A stretch of 41,203 bases of DNA from Acidobacteriota bacterium (GTDB lineage: Bacteria; Acidobacteriota; Terriglobia; Acidiferrales; UBA7541): contig PLUM01000082.1 in assembly GCA_003165465.1 (NCBI GenBank), positions 58,352-99,554 of the forward strand. The letters run 5' to 3'. How positions within the stretch are numbered: the stretch's first letter is position 1; each line of letters begins with the position of its first letter. The position numbers were made by a program, and so were the translations under genes. Positions 11,406 to 18,551 of the stretch are shown piece by piece. The notes under the pieces are model-generated. The model did not search any database. It was given only the letters and a program-made list of their open reading frames with translations, and was not told where the DNA came from.

Positions 11406-11524
11406 GTAGCACTGGTTTTGTTTCTTTGATTTTTGCCCAGCAGAGCTTGGGGATAAGCGGCGACATCCGAGCCGGGGCATTTGAAATCAAGAAAACAAGA
11501 AGTGGAATCGGCAAGGGGCCAAAC

Positions 11525-12676
11525 ATGAACCGCATCGAAGATACGCCAATATCAGCTTCGAGCGAATCGCGATTTGTGAAAACTGAATCCAGACCAAAAA
11601 TCAGCAGCGGTGAGAGTCCTTTCGCCGAAGGGATTCGAATCCTTCAGCCGGCCTATTTTGCGTTCGTCATGGCCACCGGGATCGTAGCCATCGCCGCGCA
11701 GACCCAGGGCATGGCCATGGTCGCCAGGGGGCTCACCTGGCTGAATGCAGTGGCATTCATTGTTCTCTGGCTGTTGACGCTCGGTCGGATCGTCTTCTAT
11801 CCGAGAGAGGTTTTGGGGGATTTGATTGATCACCGTCGAGGCGCGGGTTTCTTCACAACCGCGGCCGGTACAGCCGTCCTGGGATCGCAAATGGTGGTTA
11901 TTTTCGGCAAATATCGCCTGGCATTCCTTCTATGGCTCATGGCCGCATGTCTGTGGGCATTGCTGACCTACGCGATTTTCACCGCCTTCACGGTGAAAGA
12001 GCAGAAGCCATCCCTTGCCGAGGGAATCAACGGAGGGTGGTTGCTCGCGGTCGTTGCCACGGAGGCCGTCTCCCAGTTGGCCACCCTGCTTTCGCCCATG
12101 TTCGGCATCCATCAAGAACAAATTCTGTTCCTCTCACTTTGCTTATGGCTCTGTGGGGGAATGCTGTACATTTGGATGATCGCACTGATTTTCTATCGCT
12201 ATACTTTCTTTACTTTTTCGTCTACGGACCTCATGCCCCCTTATTGGATCAACATGGGAGCAATGGCTATCTCCACGCTCGCGGGAGCACTCCTGATTCT
12301 GCGTGCCTCGGACGCTCCCTTCCTGACAGGCATGCTCCCGTTCCTGAAGGGTTTTACCGTCTTCTTTTGGGCAACGGCAACATGGTGGATTCCCATGCTC
12401 TTCATTCTGGGCATCTGGAGACATGGGTACAAGCGCTTCAAACTCGCTTACGATCCGCTCTATTGGGGATTGGTATTCCCGCTCGGAATGTACACAGTCT
12501 GCACATTCCGGCTTTCCCAAGCCATGAACTTGCCGTTCCTTCTCTTCATTGTCCACGGTTTCCTATACGTGGCACTGGCCGCCTGGCTCATCACGTTTCT
12601 CGGATTGCTTCACAGATTGCTTGCCTTCGGTTTCGCAAGACAATCTCGTGGGATCGCTGACCGCAGCTCATCATGA
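11525..12676 (+). CDS. TDT/SLAC1/TehA-family anion channel or transporter
   Basis: About 383 residues with a 40-residue polar N-terminus and ten membrane helices, starting with QPAYFAFVMATGIVAI, which is the typical first helix of the tellurite-resistance/dicarboxylate transporter (TehA, SLAC1) family. Further segments (FFTTAAGTAVLGSQ, PYWINMGAMAISTLAGALL) also fit. Family members are anion channels; plant SLAC1 conducts chloride and nitrate. In this position, right after narI and with no narK in the respiratory cluster, a role in nitrate/nitrite passage is plausible but inferred. ATG 11525 follows AAGGGG at 11514-11519; the longer frame back to 11426 lacks a plausible membrane-protein start. 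Dicarboxylate or sulfite export are alternatives. Confidence 0.78.
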   Translation: MNRIEDTPISASSESRFVKTESRPKISSGESPFAEGIRILQPAYFAFVMATGIVAIAAQTQGMAMVARGLTWLNAVAFIVLWLLTLGRIVFYPREVLGDLIDHRRGAGFFTTAAGTAVLGSQMVVIFGKYRLAFLLWLMAACLWALLTYAIFTAFTVKEQKPSLAEGINGGWLLAVVATEAVSQLATLLSPMFGIHQEQILFLSLCLWLCGGMLYIWMIALIFYRYTFFTFSSTDLMPPYWINMGAMAISTLAGALLILRASDAPFLTGMLPFLKGFTVFFWATATWWIPMLFILGIWRHGYKRFKLAYDPLYWGLVFPLGMYTVCTFRLSQAMNLPFLLFIVHGFLYVALAAWLITFLGLLHRLLAFGFARQSRGIADRSSS

Positions 12677-12715
12677 ATATAGAATATTATTCGATGTATA
12701 GTTTTCTCCAGTGAT

Positions 12716-13426
12716 ATGAAGACCGCCGTGGCAATCCGGCACGTTCATTTCGAAGACCTAGGCACGTTCGAGCCCACGCTGCGCGATCACGGCTACGCGG
12801 TTCGTTATTTAGACGCGGGCGTGGACGACCTGCGTTCGGATGAAGTGCGCGACGCCGACTTGCTGATTGTTTTGGGCGCGCCGGTCAGCGCTTATGAAGA
12901 GGACAAATATCCATTTCTTGCGTGCGAGTTGGCAATTCTGGAGAGCCGGCTCGCGGCCGACCGCCCCATGCTGGGGATTTGCCTGGGCGCACAACTCTTC
13001 GCGCGTGCCATGGGCTCGAACGCCTATCCCGGTCGGGCGAAGGAAATCGGGTGGGCACCGCTCGTCTTCACCGAAGCAGGAAAACAGAGCGTCGTGCGCC
13101 ATTTCGAGGGCGTGTCCGTGTTGCACTGGCACGGTGATACGTTCGATCTGCCTGCAGGCGCCGAGTTGTTGGCTTCCACGGCGATCTGCCGGAATCAAGC
13201 GTTCACATGCGGCCGTAACGTGATCGCATTTCAGTTTCATCCCGAAGCGTCGGCCAAATATTTCGAACGCTGGCTGATCGGCCATGCTTGCGAAGTCAGC
13301 GGCGTGCCCGGACTCTCTGTCAACACGCTGCGCTCGGACACCGAGCGCTTAGCGCCGCTGCTCGAGCCGCGCGGACAGCGGTGCCTCGCCGAATGGCTCT
13401 GCAATCTCCGCCCGTCCGTCATCTGA
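12716..13426 (+). CDS. class I glutamine amidotransferase (GMP-synthase-like domain)
   Basis: The 236-residue protein has the class I glutamine amidotransferase triad: nucleophile Cys89 in LGICLGAQL, His175 and Glu177 in FQFHPEA. The start (AIRHVHFEDLGTFEPTLRDHG) and the LIVLGAPVSAYEEDKYPFL segment match the stand-alone GMP-synthase-like proteins of the YfeJ type, whose acceptor substrates are mostly unknown. It hydrolyses glutamine to supply ammonia or removes gamma-glutamyl groups. No synthetase domain or partner is present. It begins 39 bases after the transporter gene with no clear ribosome binding site; an AT-rich stretch with TATAGT at 12697-12702 could be its own -10. A link to the nitrate genes is not evident. 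Confidence 0.85.
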   Translation: MKTAVAIRHVHFEDLGTFEPTLRDHGYAVRYLDAGVDDLRSDEVRDADLLIVLGAPVSAYEEDKYPFLACELAILESRLAADRPMLGICLGAQLFARAMGSNAYPGRAKEIGWAPLVFTEAGKQSVVRHFEGVSVLHWHGDTFDLPAGAELLASTAICRNQAFTCGRNVIAFQFHPEASAKYFERWLIGHACEVSGVPGLSVNTLRSDTERLAPLLEPRGQRCLAEWLCNLRPSVI

Positions 13427-13659
13427 CGATTATTGACGAGGGGTATAAGTCGTAATCTCCGATTTGGATCATGCGGTTGCGCATGTAAAAGTGGATTTTC
13501 AATTCAAAACCAGGTCTGACACCCAAGGGGTGGCGGGCATATTCTCTTGCGGGAAAATAGGGTGGGAATCGGGACTTACGGCTGCGAGCCACTCGATGTG
13601 GAGACGATCGTGCGCGAGAGCCTGCCGCACAGTCCGCGGGCGACGAGCACGAGTCCCCA

Positions 13660-14042
13660 TCACAGTTGAGGGTTTGCCTGTTCCACGTTGACGACAAGCG
13701 CGGCCCGGGCCCAGCGAAATTTGGATTTGACGGCATCGAAGTGCGGACCTGCGGTCTGGAACGCCGCCTTGCCGACGATAGCGCACCCTTGCCTGGGCCG
13801 TTAGTTCCCTGCACCTGACGCGTACCGCAGAGCAACTCCACGCGATTGTCACCTTTCAGATTCGCCTCGGTCTTGTGCATGTGGCCGACGGGGATGAGGA
13901 GCGTGTCATCCTGGGTAATGAACACGCGCACGTAATCGCCCCAGGTTCCGACCACGTGCGGGCCGTCAGGACCCACCGTAGCGATGGCGATCCATTCGGA
14001 TTTGTCGATCGCTTCCTTACAGATGCCTTCGATCTTTGCCAT
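13660..14042 (-). pseudogene. frameshifted flavin-binding PNPOx-family protein
   Basis: Reading from 14042, the first 85 residues (AIDKSEWIAIATVGPDGPHV, then TWGDYVRVF, DDTLLIPVGHMHKTEANL, NRVELLCGTRQVQGTNGPG) are a good pyridoxamine-5'-phosphate-oxidase-like split-barrel protein of the small FMN-binding kind. At the CCC run 13786-13788 the frame breaks. In the next frame the expected C-terminus follows at once (AIVGKAAFQTAGPHFDAVKS, then WARAALVVNVEQANPQL) and ends at 13660-13662. Restoring one base would give a normal protein of about 127 residues. So this is a single-base deletion in a short homopolymer, either a recent inactivation or a sequencing error. The product reading on to 13419 in the first frame is an artefact of the shift. 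Function of the intact gene: probable flavin or general stress-type oxidoreductase. Confidence 0.8.
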
Positions 14043-14225
14043 GACGCATTTACCCCGTTGAGCCGGAACTTCCGATTCGGACCGCTGTCTAGCGCTTCGT
14101 ACGCTTGTCCTGCCCTCGACACAACGAATTTGCCACCATAGCAGACCCCAGCGACGTCAGCGGGGTTCCGAGAGCTTGTTTTTGCCCGCGTGACGAGCCC
14201 CGCTTGCTGCCACCCAATAGATTTC

Positions 14226-14891
14226 TCAGACACTGCCGGTTTTCCTCAGCGGGATAACCGAGTACAGCACCGCAAAATAGTGGCAGGCACTTCCTGTCAT
14301 GACGAAGGCGTGCCAGATGACGTGGTTGTAAGGGATCCTTTTCCACGCGTAAAACACAACGCCAACCGTATACGCCAATCCTCCCGCCATCAACCAGATG
14401 AGCCCGCCGGTAGGCACCAATCCGAAGAGAGGCTTCACCGCAATCAACGCGAGCCAGCCCATCAGAAGATAGACTACCGTGGATAAAATTGGAAAATAGT
14501 CCACGAACCAGAATTTGAAAATGATCCCAGCCACCGCGAGCGTCCACACGATGCTGAGCAACGTCCAGCCCCAGCCACCGCGTAAGTTGACGAGCAAGAA
14601 CGGAGTGTATGTTCCGGCAATCAGCAGGTAAATGGCCGAATGGTCAAAGACCTTGAGTGCGCGCTTCAGATGTGGCGACTGGATGCCGTGGTAGAGCGTC
14701 GAGGCCGTATAAAGACACACGAGGGTGCTACCATAAATAGCGCAGCCTGTAATGTGCCACGCGCTCCCGCGCATCACTGCCAGGACCAGCAAGAAAATGA
14801 AGCCGACGAGGCTGAACACCAAGCCGATGCCGTGTGTGACGCTGTTGGCAAGCTCTTCGACAGACACTCGGTTGGTACATGAATCTCCCAT
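14226..14891 (-). CDS. haemolysin III / PAQR-family membrane protein
   Basis: The 221-residue protein has seven membrane helices and the HlyIII/PAQR landmarks: the early ELANSVTHGIGLVFSLVG segment, STLYHGIQSPHLKRALKVFDHSAIYLLIAGTYTPF with the Ser-His-Asp motif, and the late IPYNHVIWHAFVMTGSACHY segment. The conserved His residues and Asp form a zinc site in the eukaryotic adiponectin receptors. The bacterial function is unsettled; membrane fluidity or lipid hydrolysis roles are discussed. It stands alone on the minus strand between two broken genes and has no visible operon partner. The length is normal and the protein appears intact. Confidence 0.88.
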   Translation of the reverse strand: MGDSCTNRVSVEELANSVTHGIGLVFSLVGFIFLLVLAVMRGSAWHITGCAIYGSTLVCLYTASTLYHGIQSPHLKRALKVFDHSAIYLLIAGTYTPFLLVNLRGGWGWTLLSIVWTLAVAGIIFKFWFVDYFPILSTVVYLLMGWLALIAVKPLFGLVPTGGLIWLMAGGLAYTVGVVFYAWKRIPYNHVIWHAFVMTGSACHYFAVLYSVIPLRKTGSV

Positions 14892-14907
14892 TGGTCACCT
14901 TCAGGGA

Positions 14908-15432
14908 CTACTCCACTCTGGTGAGACTTCTATGCCACCAGTCGGGTCGCAATCTACAAGAGATGGCACCCATTAGGACGTAACCAACACCGGCGAGCAT
15001 GACACCGCACAGGGAAGGTAGATGCGGAATCTGAATTTTCTCGAGGTAGTTAATTCCGACTGGATTGTGGTGGCCTTCCGAAGCGAGAAAAACCTCAACA
15101 AAATTGGCAACGATACATAGCTCGATCAGTTCGCGCGACGAATCTTTCGTGTGCTTCGGCAGAGTTTTGTAAGACTCACTCTCCGACTTCCCGCCGGGGA
15201 TATAATGTCTCCGCCAAAGTCGTTCGGCCATCTCGGGAACAGGGAAATGATCGAGACCACGGCGCATGTGCCCGCCAGGATCTCCGTCTTGCAACCGCCT
15301 GGAGAAGATTTGGTCCAAAGCCGTTTCGGAGACAACCCCGAGCTTACCGATCTGGGACACCGCATTTGCAAGCCGCCAATTGGAGACGCCCGCCCCCATG
15401 CCTTCCTGAATGATGATCGGAGGAGTGTTCAT
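14908..15432 (-). pseudogene. truncated nitronate monooxygenase (2-nitropropane dioxygenase) N-terminal fragment
   Basis: From ATG 15432 the frame reads PPIIIQEGMGAGVSNWRLAN, then RRLQDGDPGGHMRRGLDHFP, YIPGGKSESESYKTLPKHTK and GINYLEKIQIPHLPSL, ending near YVLMGA at about 14965. This is the first third of the long (about 470-residue) nitronate monooxygenase family, an FMN-dependent TIM barrel that oxidises alkyl nitronates. After 14965 the frame turns into unrelated residues and stops at 14908, and the rest of the barrel is not found downstream on either strand. The GGMG motif reads EGMG, a further sign of decay. The gene is a 3'-truncated relic; its loss fits the other broken genes nearby. 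An earlier in-frame start (15516) adds nothing recognisable. Confidence 0.75.
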
Positions 15433-15760
15433 GCGTGTGATTATCTCCTGCGGGATCAATGTTGAATGTAATAGTTCTGTATCAAGATGTGATTCGCCCT
15501 CCGCTCGTGGTTTCACCTGCCATACCTGTTGGTCGTGCGGGCATAATAGGAGCGCTGTCGCACTCCGCTGGCGGGATTTGGCCGCGAGTTGCGAGCGGCT
15601 TTACTCGCCTGGAACGAATCGTGGTGATGCTCGCTTTTCAATGGCATAAATGCGGCGCAGGTAACGGTCAGCGCCACAGTTTTCAGTAACTGTTGCGCTA
15701 GCCCGATGCGCTACAATCTAGTTCCCCCCCAGGGACCACGAGGGAGAAGGAGAGAAAGTC
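15433..15760. other. intergenic stretch, no gene seen
   Basis: Small open frames here do not resemble proteins and have no ribosome binding sites. TACAAT at 15712-15717 could be the -10 of a promoter for the cupin gene, but no -35 at a proper distance is clear. Confidence 0.4.
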
Positions 15761-16135
15761 ATGAAAGCTGCGCATATCCCTGCATCTGAAGCGGAAAAAG
15801 AGAAGACTGCGGGCCAGTGGGGATCGCTCGTATGGATGGCGAATCAGGTCCTGTCGGGAAGCTCGGTGGCCGTGGCTCGGTTGATCCTTACTGCCGGCCA
15901 ATCCACTTACGGACAATCCGGCAAAAAACACAGGCACCCCAATGCGGACGAAGTGATCTACCTTTTCAGAGGAAAGGTGGATGTTCTCGTCGGCGATGAA
16001 ACAACCTTACTCCAGCCGGGGGATGCTTTGACCGTTCCAGCCAACCTGACGCATCGGATTCAAAACGTCGGAAGTGAGGACGCCGAAATGGTGCTTTCAT
16101 ATTCTTCTGGTAATAGGGATTATGTGGCCGAGTAG
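15761..16135 (+). CDS. small single-domain cupin protein
   Basis: The 124-residue protein forms one cupin barrel. Motif 1 is visible as H-x-H-x4-E-x6-G in KHRHPNADEVIYLFRG (residues about 51-66) and motif 2 as GDALTVPANLTHRIQN (residues about 87-102), where Pro-x-Gly is replaced by Pro-Ala-Asn. The two His, the Glu and the motif 2 His would bind a metal. Single-domain cupins of this size include sensors, isomerases and dioxygenases, so the reaction cannot be named. AAGGAGAG at 15747-15754 is a strong ribosome binding site. It stands alone, with decayed sequence on both sides. Confidence 0.82.
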   Translation: MKAAHIPASEAEKEKTAGQWGSLVWMANQVLSGSSVAVARLILTAGQSTYGQSGKKHRHPNADEVIYLFRGKVDVLVGDETTLLQPGDALTVPANLTHRIQNVGSEDAEMVLSYSSGNRDYVAE

Positions 16136-16538
16136 CAGGCGGGAACCTGCGATTTCGTGGACTCAGAGTGCACCACAAAGCCAGTTTCTACAACGTGGCT
16201 TGAACACAGTGCAAGGTGCGATGCGTTCTTCACTCCTTTTCTTCACCTTGTGTCTAGGTTGAATGTGCCCCCATCTAATCTAAGATCTTCGTTGGCTCCT
16301 CCCCGAACCAATATTTTTCGTTGCGGGTCATAGTCCTTTCACCTACCGCCCCCCAACCAGCGCAGCAAACTCCAGCCCATTAGACGCGGGGCGCCGCCCC
16401 AGAGGCACACAACATTGGCACTCGATGCGTAGTTGCTCAGAAATTGGGGTTTATTACAAATGCCCGCAACTGCACTTGCGATGCGAAAAACCCAGGGCAC
16501 CTGATTCTCAGGCAGGTGCTCCCCCCATCAGGATGGAG
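16136..16538. other. non-coding stretch upstream of the IS element, with one strong hairpin
   Basis: No open frame here is convincing. At 16495-16523 GGGCACCTG and CAGGTGC-TCCC form a nine-pair stem with a nine-base loop. The motif AGCACCTGC on its minus strand also occurs in the D-arm/anticodon part of the tRNA-Ala fragment at 32.2 kb; the match is too short to prove a relation. Confidence 0.4.
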
Positions 16539-16596
16539 TGAACCCCTAGATTGAGACACTTCTTTGGGGCACACTTTTCACGAAAGGAGTTGCAAA

Positions 16597-16989
16597 GTGG
16601 AGAGAAAAAAGGGAGAGCGATACACTAAGAAATTTCGTTGCCGGACCGTTGAGCGTATGAACGCGTGCGAGAACATCCTGAGATTATCGCGAGATATGGG
16701 CGTTCATCGCAGGCTGTTGTACAAGTGGCGGGATCAACTGGACCCCGCGAATGTCTATGCTGAAGGTGAGTTGTCGCCACAGAATTCCCGAGAATCCACC
16801 CTCCGCGGGGAAATCAACAAGCTCAAACGGTTACTGGCGGACAAAATGGTCGAGGTGGATTTTTTCAAAAGTGCCTTGCAAAAAGTCGGTGCTCGACGCC
16901 GGAAGAGCGATATCTCTGGCGACAAGGCGTCTACGACGAAATCCGAGACGCCGTTGCAAGGCAGCTTGAGTATCGAGCGAATGTGTTAG
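16597..16989 (+). CDS. IS3-family transposase OrfA
   Basis: From GTG 16597 (AAAGGAG at 16583-16589 seven bases upstream) the product has 130 residues. The N-terminal half is the helix-turn-helix DNA-binding domain (YTKKFRCRTVERMNACENIL, then LSRDMGVHRRLLYKWRDQL). A Leu-rich coiled coil follows (LRGEINKLKRLLADKMVEVD), then FFKSALQKV, the usual OrfA end. The last residues (TPLQGSLSIERMC) are unusual for OrfA because they match the beginning of OrfB in related elements, so the frame has drifted into orfB before meeting TAG. OrfA guides binding to the inverted repeats. Confidence 0.85.
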   Translation: MERKKGERYTKKFRCRTVERMNACENILRLSRDMGVHRRLLYKWRDQLDPANVYAEGELSPQNSRESTLRGEINKLKRLLADKMVEVDFFKSALQKVGARRRKSDISGDKASTTKSETPLQGSLSIERMC

Positions 16990-17055
16990 CTGGCACAAGT
17001 CAGCCGAGCGGGATTCTATCGCTATCTGCAGCGGCGGGCACCTGTCGAGGAGTGC

Positions 17056-17835
17056 ATGACCTTACGATCAGCCATTCAGGAGATCGTCTTAGAACATCGC
17101 CGACGCTACGGCTATCGACGAGTCACGGCAGAACTGCGGCGACGTGGGATCATGGTGAACCGCAAACGGGTAGCGCGAATGATGCAGGCGGACAACCTGT
17201 TGGGGATTCAGAACCGTGAACTCCGACTCGCAAATAATCGGGACGACGAGCTGGAGATTTATCTCAACCTTGCTAGTCGCGTGAAAGTGTGTGGTCCGAA
17301 TCAGGTGTGGATCGCGGATATAACCTACATTCGCCTGAACACGGAATTCGTCTATTTGGCGGTTGTCCTGGACGCCTTCTCTCGCAAGGTAGTGGGATGG
17401 TCGCTCAATCGAGCCTTGCAGGCGAGGCTTGCGCTCAATGCGTTAGAAAAAGCGATCATGAATCGACAGCCGGCTCCCGGTCTCGTTCACCATTCCGATC
17501 AGGGTGTGCAATACGCTTGCAGAGACTACGTCCGGATGCTTCGGGACCACCGAATGATGCCGAGCATGAGTCGGCCGGGGAATCCGTATGACAACGCTAA
17601 GTGCGAGAGCTTCATGAAAAGTCTGAAACAGGAGGAAATTTACGCCAACGACTACCGTGATTTAGAACACCTGATCGAGAGTGTCGAGGAATTTATTGAA
17701 CACTACTACAATCGATGCCGTTTACATTCGGCGCTAGGTTACCGTCCACCGGAAGAGTTCGAAAAAGAATCAGAGCAAGGAAACGCTGAGGCAAGCTTCG
17801 CCGCCTCGACACTAACCTATTGTAAAGCCCGGTAG
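17056..17835 (+). CDS. IS3-family transposase OrfB (DDE integrase core), 5' part interrupted
   Basis: From ATG 17056 the product has 259 residues with an HTH_21-type region (RRRYGYRRVTAELRRRGI) and a complete rve core. The catalytic residues are visible: D in IADITYI, D in HHSDQG and E in AKCESFMKSLKQEE. The C-terminus NRCRLHSALGYRPPEEF is typical. Upstream in the same frame, LAQVSRAGFYRYLQRR continues directly from the TAG at 16987-16989, where relatives have Glu or Gln after ERMC. The natural start therefore lies earlier and has been cut off by a nonsense mutation. A product from 17056 would lack the N-terminal DNA-binding part, so normal transposition is unlikely. Confidence 0.85.
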   Translation: MTLRSAIQEIVLEHRRRYGYRRVTAELRRRGIMVNRKRVARMMQADNLLGIQNRELRLANNRDDELEIYLNLASRVKVCGPNQVWIADITYIRLNTEFVYLAVVLDAFSRKVVGWSLNRALQARLALNALEKAIMNRQPAPGLVHHSDQGVQYACRDYVRMLRDHRMMPSMSRPGNPYDNAKCESFMKSLKQEEIYANDYRDLEHLIESVEEFIEHYYNRCRLHSALGYRPPEEFEKESEQGNAEASFAASTLTYCKAR

Positions 17836-17944
17836 TGATCCGAATTCCCACGCTCCAGAATATGAGGCGTTAGCGGATGGACTGGTGTGCCAGTGTGCCA
17901 ATTCAAATTGTCTCAAACTGGGGTTCACCCAACGGGTCACCCCA

Positions 17945-18041
17945 CTCGACTGTGCCAGAACTGTGACAAAACACCGCGTATTGGTGAGGTTAGGGTTAGC
18001 TTTGCGCGAAAAGAAAACTCCCCAGGCTGTTGGAAAGAGTG
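17945..18041 (+). repeat. 97-base direct repeat, copy A
   Basis: Aligned without gaps to 32033-32129 in the same orientation, about 67 of 97 bases agree. The best block is GGGTTAGCTTTG (17993-18004), followed by GCGAAAAG and then TCCCCA, and an earlier GTGCCA/AACTGTG block. It lies just outside the IS right end and just before the assimilatory nitrate module; copy B lies just after that module. Confidence 0.7.
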
Positions 18042-18551
18042 CCCCCTAATTGGGATGTAAATGATCTGTCTGCTGATGGCAGGTGTTTTGCTTGGGGATG
18101 GGGATCGAAACGGAAAGTTCGGTACGGGTCAACAAAGGTTAATCCGATCCATGGTCCTTACTGTGATTTTTCTGATTAGCTCAATCGAAATTGTGAATTT
18201 GCTTCCTTGGTCGCAATGCTGCAAAGTACAAGGGACAAGTTGAGAATGGCCGATTTCTCGAGGACTGTACGGCTCATTAGTGATTTTCCCGCAGAGCTGT
18301 AGGTCCCTTCCATGTCGGAAGTGAGAGCCTAGGCCATTTAGCTTCATTCGATCCGCCCGGACACCAAGTGGTGTCCGTAATTTAAATATTAATAGTGCTC
18401 TGTCAGAGCTCTTCTGTTGCATCGCGCCAAGTAATAAAGGTCGCGACACGAATGGTACTCGTGCATTTACGGGCTCCTTTCGGAAGCTGGTTTGTATCTG
18501 GGCCGGCGGCTGCAGACGTAATGGGCGAAGAGCAAGCTAAAAGGCCAACTG
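18042..18551 (+). other. long leader region of the assimilatory nitrate operon
   Basis: About 510 bases with no convincing gene; a 60-codon frame from 18061 has no family likeness. Several hairpins can form: a long bulged stem between GGACTGTAC (18262-18270) and its partner near 18297-18305, CTTCC-ATGTC-GGAAG at 18307-18321, and the strong stem at 18358-18377. Such a structured leader fits control by the ANTAR-domain protein encoded downstream. I could not identify the canonical pair of six-base-loop hairpins that ANTAR proteins bind, so this stays a suggestion. Confidence 0.45.
18358..18377 (+). promoter_or_regulatory. strong hairpin in the nas leader, candidate attenuator
   Basis: CGGACACC and GGTGTCCG pair perfectly over eight bases around the loop AAGT, followed at once by the AT-rich run TAATTTAAATATT. 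The shape is terminator-like, though the T run is not pure. It lies about 175 bases before the first gene of the operon. Confidence 0.45.

Larger units (their letters stand above)
16539..17927 (+). mobile_element. IS3-family insertion sequence, probably inactive
   Basis: The element has orfA and orfB transposase genes between imperfect terminal inverted repeats. The left end begins TGAACCCC and continues to TTGAGACA at 16558; the right end reads the complement (TGTCTCAAA...GGGGTTCA, about 17908-17927). The TG...CA termini and length of about 1.39 kb are normal for IS3. No clear 3-4 base target duplication is seen (GAG on the left, CCC on the right). A TAG codon at 16987-16989 interrupts the reading between orfA and orfB, which lie in the same frame here, so this copy is probably dead. 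It lies in the decayed zone between the two nitrate modules. Confidence 0.85.

Noticed and set aside
16495..16523. Hairpin read as a second tRNA fragment
   Set aside because: Only about ten bases resemble the tRNA-Ala D-arm/anticodon region, and the loop of the would-be anticodon arm has the wrong size.
18307..18377. Paired ANTAR six-base-loop hairpins in the nas leader
   Set aside because: The stems at 18307-18321 and 18358-18377 have five- and four-base loops, and the expected A1 and G4 loop bases are not both present, so I do not call the motif.
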